A DNA stretch of 59,626 nt, taken from the IMG/VR virus record IMGVR_UViG_3300017706_002637, positions 1 to 59,626 of that record. The stretch is one strand, 5' to 3'. Source of the DNA: a virus. Below are positions 56,753 to 59,626 of the stretch, piece after piece (position 1 is the stretch's first letter; the number at the start of each line of letters is the position of its first letter). Made by a program: the position numbers and the translations under genes. The notes under the pieces are model-generated. The model saw only the letters and a list, made by a program, of their open reading frames with translations. It ran no database searches and was not told the DNA's origin.

Positions 56753-59599
56753 TTATTCTGCTGTTAACTTAGCTCTTTCCGATTCTAAAAACTTAATAAT
56801 GCTCTCTTTGTAGGTCTTTAGTATTTTTGCAGACTCCCCCACTATTTGAGGATTTGTAAGCTGCCCTATTGACACTTCTCTCGCTACATTTACCCTGCTC
56901 CAATCTACATACCACTCCGGACTCTTGCTATTGTTTATATCCGTCATTACTTTGCAAACTTTTTTCAGATCAAGTTTACCCCCTGAGGATGTTACAGAGC
57001 CAGACTCTGTTGGCCCGCTTAGCTTATCAGCAATCTGTGAGTTTCTTGATATTAAGGGTGGACTGAAAACTTTTCCGTCGGAGCTGAATATGTAAGTCTT
57101 GTACGTTAAGGGGGTTACCGAAGCTAAAGCTTCTTTTACTTTTTTAATGTGATTTTCTTTTCTTTTTTTGTTAATTTCTTCAGTTGCTACAGCAGATGGG
57201 CTTAGACCTTTGGCTATTTGAACTAGAGCTTTTCCAGTTTTTGATTTAGAGGAGAATGCATCTTCTTCTAAATTTACTTTTCCTATGTGGTTGTCGAAGA
57301 ATAAAGTGTTAAGAACTGCTTTTAGATTATCATCTTTATTCAAAGAGGTGCTGTTATTTGCTTGATCACATATGGTTTGGAATAAAGAGGAGTTGGTTTT
57401 AAAGGAGCAGGCGGGAGAGGAGCATACTTCATCACTCAAGATCTTTTCCAAAGATTCTAAGTCCGCAATATAGTTATGTAAGAAGTACGCTGAGACGTTT
57501 GAATACTTCTTATCTTTAATATATGTTTTGTCGCCAACTTTTATTTTTCCGTCAACGGCTACAGATCCTTCCTTTTCCTTGGTAACATAGTAGTGATCTT
57601 TGGTATTTTTCTCATTATAGTATTTTACAGTTTTTTGATTTTCTTCTTTCTGCATTGCAAAATTTCCTTTTTTTGCATTCTCTCCAATCAAGCTATTCAA
57701 AATTAACTTTAGAGCTTTTGCATCCTTTAGCATTTCGGTTATATCATCTTTTATCGGACCAGGAGTATACCCATCATATTCTTTGTTTAGTATAATTTTT
57801 TCTTTATTTATAAAAAGATTTTTGTAAAAATCAAATATAGATCTGGAATCAGCGTTCGTTTTTTCTGATTTGTATTTTGATATTAAGGCGTTTATCTCGT
57901 TGTGCTTTCCTAAAATTTTATCATATACGGATATAAGGTATTCTGATTTGTAATTTTCATTATTACTATTAAGAGATAAGGCTACTTCTTTGGGAATATC
58001 ATAATTATCTTGGTAGTTAAGATAACTGCTGCTCATATCAGTCTTAGCCTTATCTTTGTACATCTCTATTGGGTTAGCCCCGCTTTCGTCGTTTTTCCAT
58101 TTTTCGAAAAAATTAGTTATAGCGATTATACAATTATTCTGAGCCGAATCCTCAACTCTATTCTTTATAGACTCTAAGGATACCTTGTAGCCATTCTGCA
58201 TGTAAATTAGCTCGACATACTCTATAGGAATAACGTTTGCTTTTGCCAATTCAAAAAGACCACTCAGGCAGGCTTCTTTGGATATATAATATTTTCTCTC
58301 AGCTTTTGTAAACCCATATTCTATATCTGAGCTAAGGGCCGCCAATACTTCGTGATCTCTTTCTGCCTTTGCTTTATTTACATAAAAGCATACTGCGGGA
58401 TTTCCTATTTGTTCTTTTCCGCTTTCATCTTCTTTTATGAAATTTTGATATTTTGTCATTATATTTTTTACACTTTTATCTGAAGATTTAACATAATCTT
58501 TTATAACTTCTTTAAGATCTTCTCCTGTATCTTCTTCATAATCTTTTTTATATTTATTTGATATAGACTCTGTTAGATCTGAATCTTCGAAAGACATCAG
58601 TTTTCTTTTTTCATTGGAGATGCTATTTGACTGATCCGGATTTTTAAAGTCAAGTTTTAGTTTAGCATAAGTAAAGCAAGAATCGTAAGACTCTCTTAGT
58701 CCTTCGTTGTAGTACTTTAGAAATACATGAAGAAATGATTCATCTCTATTATTTGGTGTAAAATTAGGTATATTTAAAGATAAGAAGTATTTTATTATCT
58801 TCTCAAGTCCATCTTCGCAAAAAGTATAAAACAAATATATATAAAGATACTTGTTTTTATTGAAAGAATTTTTATCTATCGGCACAAACAAATATCCGAC
58901 TTCCGTTAGGTCTTCTGCCTCCAACCATCCTGCTTCTTCGACAAGATCTTTTAGCATCTCGTTTCCCGATTTAGCTGACTCTAGTATATCACGAATTGCA
59001 GAGACATCGTTTCCTTCTTTATATATGTATTTGTTTAAAAAATCAACAAATTGAGTGCTGTTTAGATTTGCTTTGTAATATTTTAAGCAACCCATAATTA
59101 AATTAAACAAAGATATTATCTTTGTCTGACCAGACTTATTTACTAGCACTTCCAAGAGGCATAGCTTTTGCTCACATGTGGCTGAGCTGAAAAACATTTT
59201 ATTCTTAAAATCAAATATTTTTAAAACATCTAAATTTTTTCCCGAACAGTTTATCGTAACTGGAAGGTAATCTTCGCCAACCCTACCGCTTGACGGTGCG
59301 CCATCTTCTTTTTTGACAGCAGGAGCAGGAGTGCTTTCTTTTGAGCTAGATTGATCTGGAGCCTCAATAGTTTCTTTTGGTTTAGGCTCAGCTGGACTCT
59401 CTTGAGTTTCAGGATCAGACTCAGGAGTCTCTTTGGACTCAGAATCTTCTTTTCTTCCATACATCAATTCTTTTGTTTTTTCTGCATTACTTGGAGCTGT
59501 AAACGCAGCAATTTTATCCAAAGCATAAATTTGATCTATATACTTTGGATTTACATTTATCTTATTTAAAGCGTCTATTAGTGTGGAAATTTTATTCAT
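56753..59599 (-). CDS. Large protein of unknown function
   Basis: 948 aa from ATG 59599. N-terminus MNKISTLIDALNKINVNPKY, then a Pro/Glu/Ser-rich linker at residues about 50-105 (KETPESDPETQESPAEPKP). The rest is Lys- and Asn-rich and mainly helical, with no enzyme motif I can support. One K-I-A motif (ALDKIAAF) and one K-E-A motif occur, as in the virion-module proteins. Length and composition would fit a large virion or injected protein, or a tape-measure-like protein, but this is speculation. The last 27 bp of the window hold only its leader. Confidence 0.75.
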   Translation of the reverse strand: MNKISTLIDALNKINVNPKYIDQIYALDKIAAFTAPSNAEKTKELMYGRKEDSESKETPESDPETQESPAEPKPKETIEAPDQSSSKESTPAPAVKKEDGAPSSGRVGEDYLPVTINCSGKNLDVLKIFDFKNKMFFSSATCEQKLCLLEVLVNKSGQTKIISLFNLIMGCLKYYKANLNSTQFVDFLNKYIYKEGNDVSAIRDILESAKSGNEMLKDLVEEAGWLEAEDLTEVGYLFVPIDKNSFNKNKYLYIYLFYTFCEDGLEKIIKYFLSLNIPNFTPNNRDESFLHVFLKYYNEGLRESYDSCFTYAKLKLDFKNPDQSNSISNEKRKLMSFEDSDLTESISNKYKKDYEEDTGEDLKEVIKDYVKSSDKSVKNIMTKYQNFIKEDESGKEQIGNPAVCFYVNKAKAERDHEVLAALSSDIEYGFTKAERKYYISKEACLSGLFELAKANVIPIEYVELIYMQNGYKVSLESIKNRVEDSAQNNCIIAITNFFEKWKNDESGANPIEMYKDKAKTDMSSSYLNYQDNYDIPKEVALSLNSNNENYKSEYLISVYDKILGKHNEINALISKYKSEKTNADSRSIFDFYKNLFINKEKIILNKEYDGYTPGPIKDDITEMLKDAKALKLILNSLIGENAKKGNFAMQKEENQKTVKYYNEKNTKDHYYVTKEKEGSVAVDGKIKVGDKTYIKDKKYSNVSAYFLHNYIADLESLEKILSDEVCSSPACSFKTNSSLFQTICDQANNSTSLNKDDNLKAVLNTLFFDNHIGKVNLEEDAFSSKSKTGKALVQIAKGLSPSAVATEEINKKRKENHIKKVKEALASVTPLTYKTYIFSSDGKVFSPPLISRNSQIADKLSGPTESGSVTSSGGKLDLKKVCKVMTDINNSKSPEWYVDWSRVNVAREVSIGQLTNPQIVGESAKILKTYKESIIKFLESERAKLTAE

Positions 59600-59626
59600 T
59601 ATTATTTTTCAGATCTACTCTTTGCT

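Noticed and set aside
1-59626. tRNA genes, integrase, attachment sites or insertion sequences
   Set aside because: Gaps are too short and show no cloverleaf-like segment; no integrase, transposase or terminal repeats were seen.

Overview
This window reads as an internal piece of the genome of a large tailed bacteriophage (Caudoviricetes). It contains a large terminase, a portal, a head-maturation protease, tail-fibre genes and a nearly complete phage-encoded replication and recombination set, and it shows no host housekeeping block. The DNA is clearly A+T-rich. Every gene I can support (66, one cut by the left edge) lies on the minus strand, so transcription runs from high to low coordinates. 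Genes are tightly packed, with many ATGA, TAATG or TGATG overlaps. No stretch of 300 bases lacks a gene; the longest gaps are 160 bp (31680-31839), 149 bp (53014-53162) and 131 bp (56622-56752). Fibre architecture, Hsp20 and ThyX are reminiscent of aquatic and marine phages, but the host cannot be named from the sequence. I see no tRNA, rRNA, insertion sequence or CRISPR array.

Layout in transcription order. (1) 59.6-53.2 kb: a 948-aa protein of unknown function, then a DHH-family phosphoesterase, a HEAT-like protein, unknown proteins and a probably exported HExxH metallopeptidase. (2) 53.1-48.5 kb: a protease and chaperone island behind an unusually good sigma70-type promoter that overlaps an operator-like inverted repeat. 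It holds a MoxR-type AAA ATPase, a VWA/HExxH (DUF2201-like) protein, an M16 zinc peptidase and ThyX. (3) 48.4-41.6 kb: a small DUF1360-like membrane protein, Hsp20, a KhpA-like KH protein, an HU/IHF-like protein and three fibre or virion surface genes. (4) 41.6-35.9 kb: small unknowns, an FtsK/SpoIIIE-type motor, a free-standing DnaG-type zinc finger and SbcD/SbcC. (5) 35.8-31.8 kb: a beta-rich protein, a RecB/Cas4-like Fe-S nuclease, a sigma factor and a low-molecular-weight phosphatase. (6) 31.7-26.4 kb: a DnaE-type DNA polymerase through to SSB. (7) 26.3-21.4 kb: RuvC-like resolvase, GroEL, RecA, the catalytic half of primase and a sigma-region-4-like protein. (8) 21.3-2.1 kb: virion and packaging genes, including a CCA-adding-like nucleotidyltransferase, TerL, portal, a DUF192-containing protein and a protease-scaffold fusion. 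(9) 2.0-0 kb: a decoration-like protein and unknown genes running off the left edge. No major capsid protein is recognised; it may lie beyond the left edge.

Seven rho-independent terminators divide this into transcription units, and several gaps after them carry a GTATAAT-like box. The phage appears to bring its own polymerase, primase in two separate genes, SSB, recombinase, resolvase, SbcCD, chaperonin, small heat-shock protein and at least one sigma factor. The least conventional parts are the MoxR-VWA-M16 protease island and its promoter, the protease-scaffold fusion with tandem repeats, the split primase, the nucleotidyltransferase inside the packaging operon, and a short K-x-A motif repeated across many virion-module proteins.
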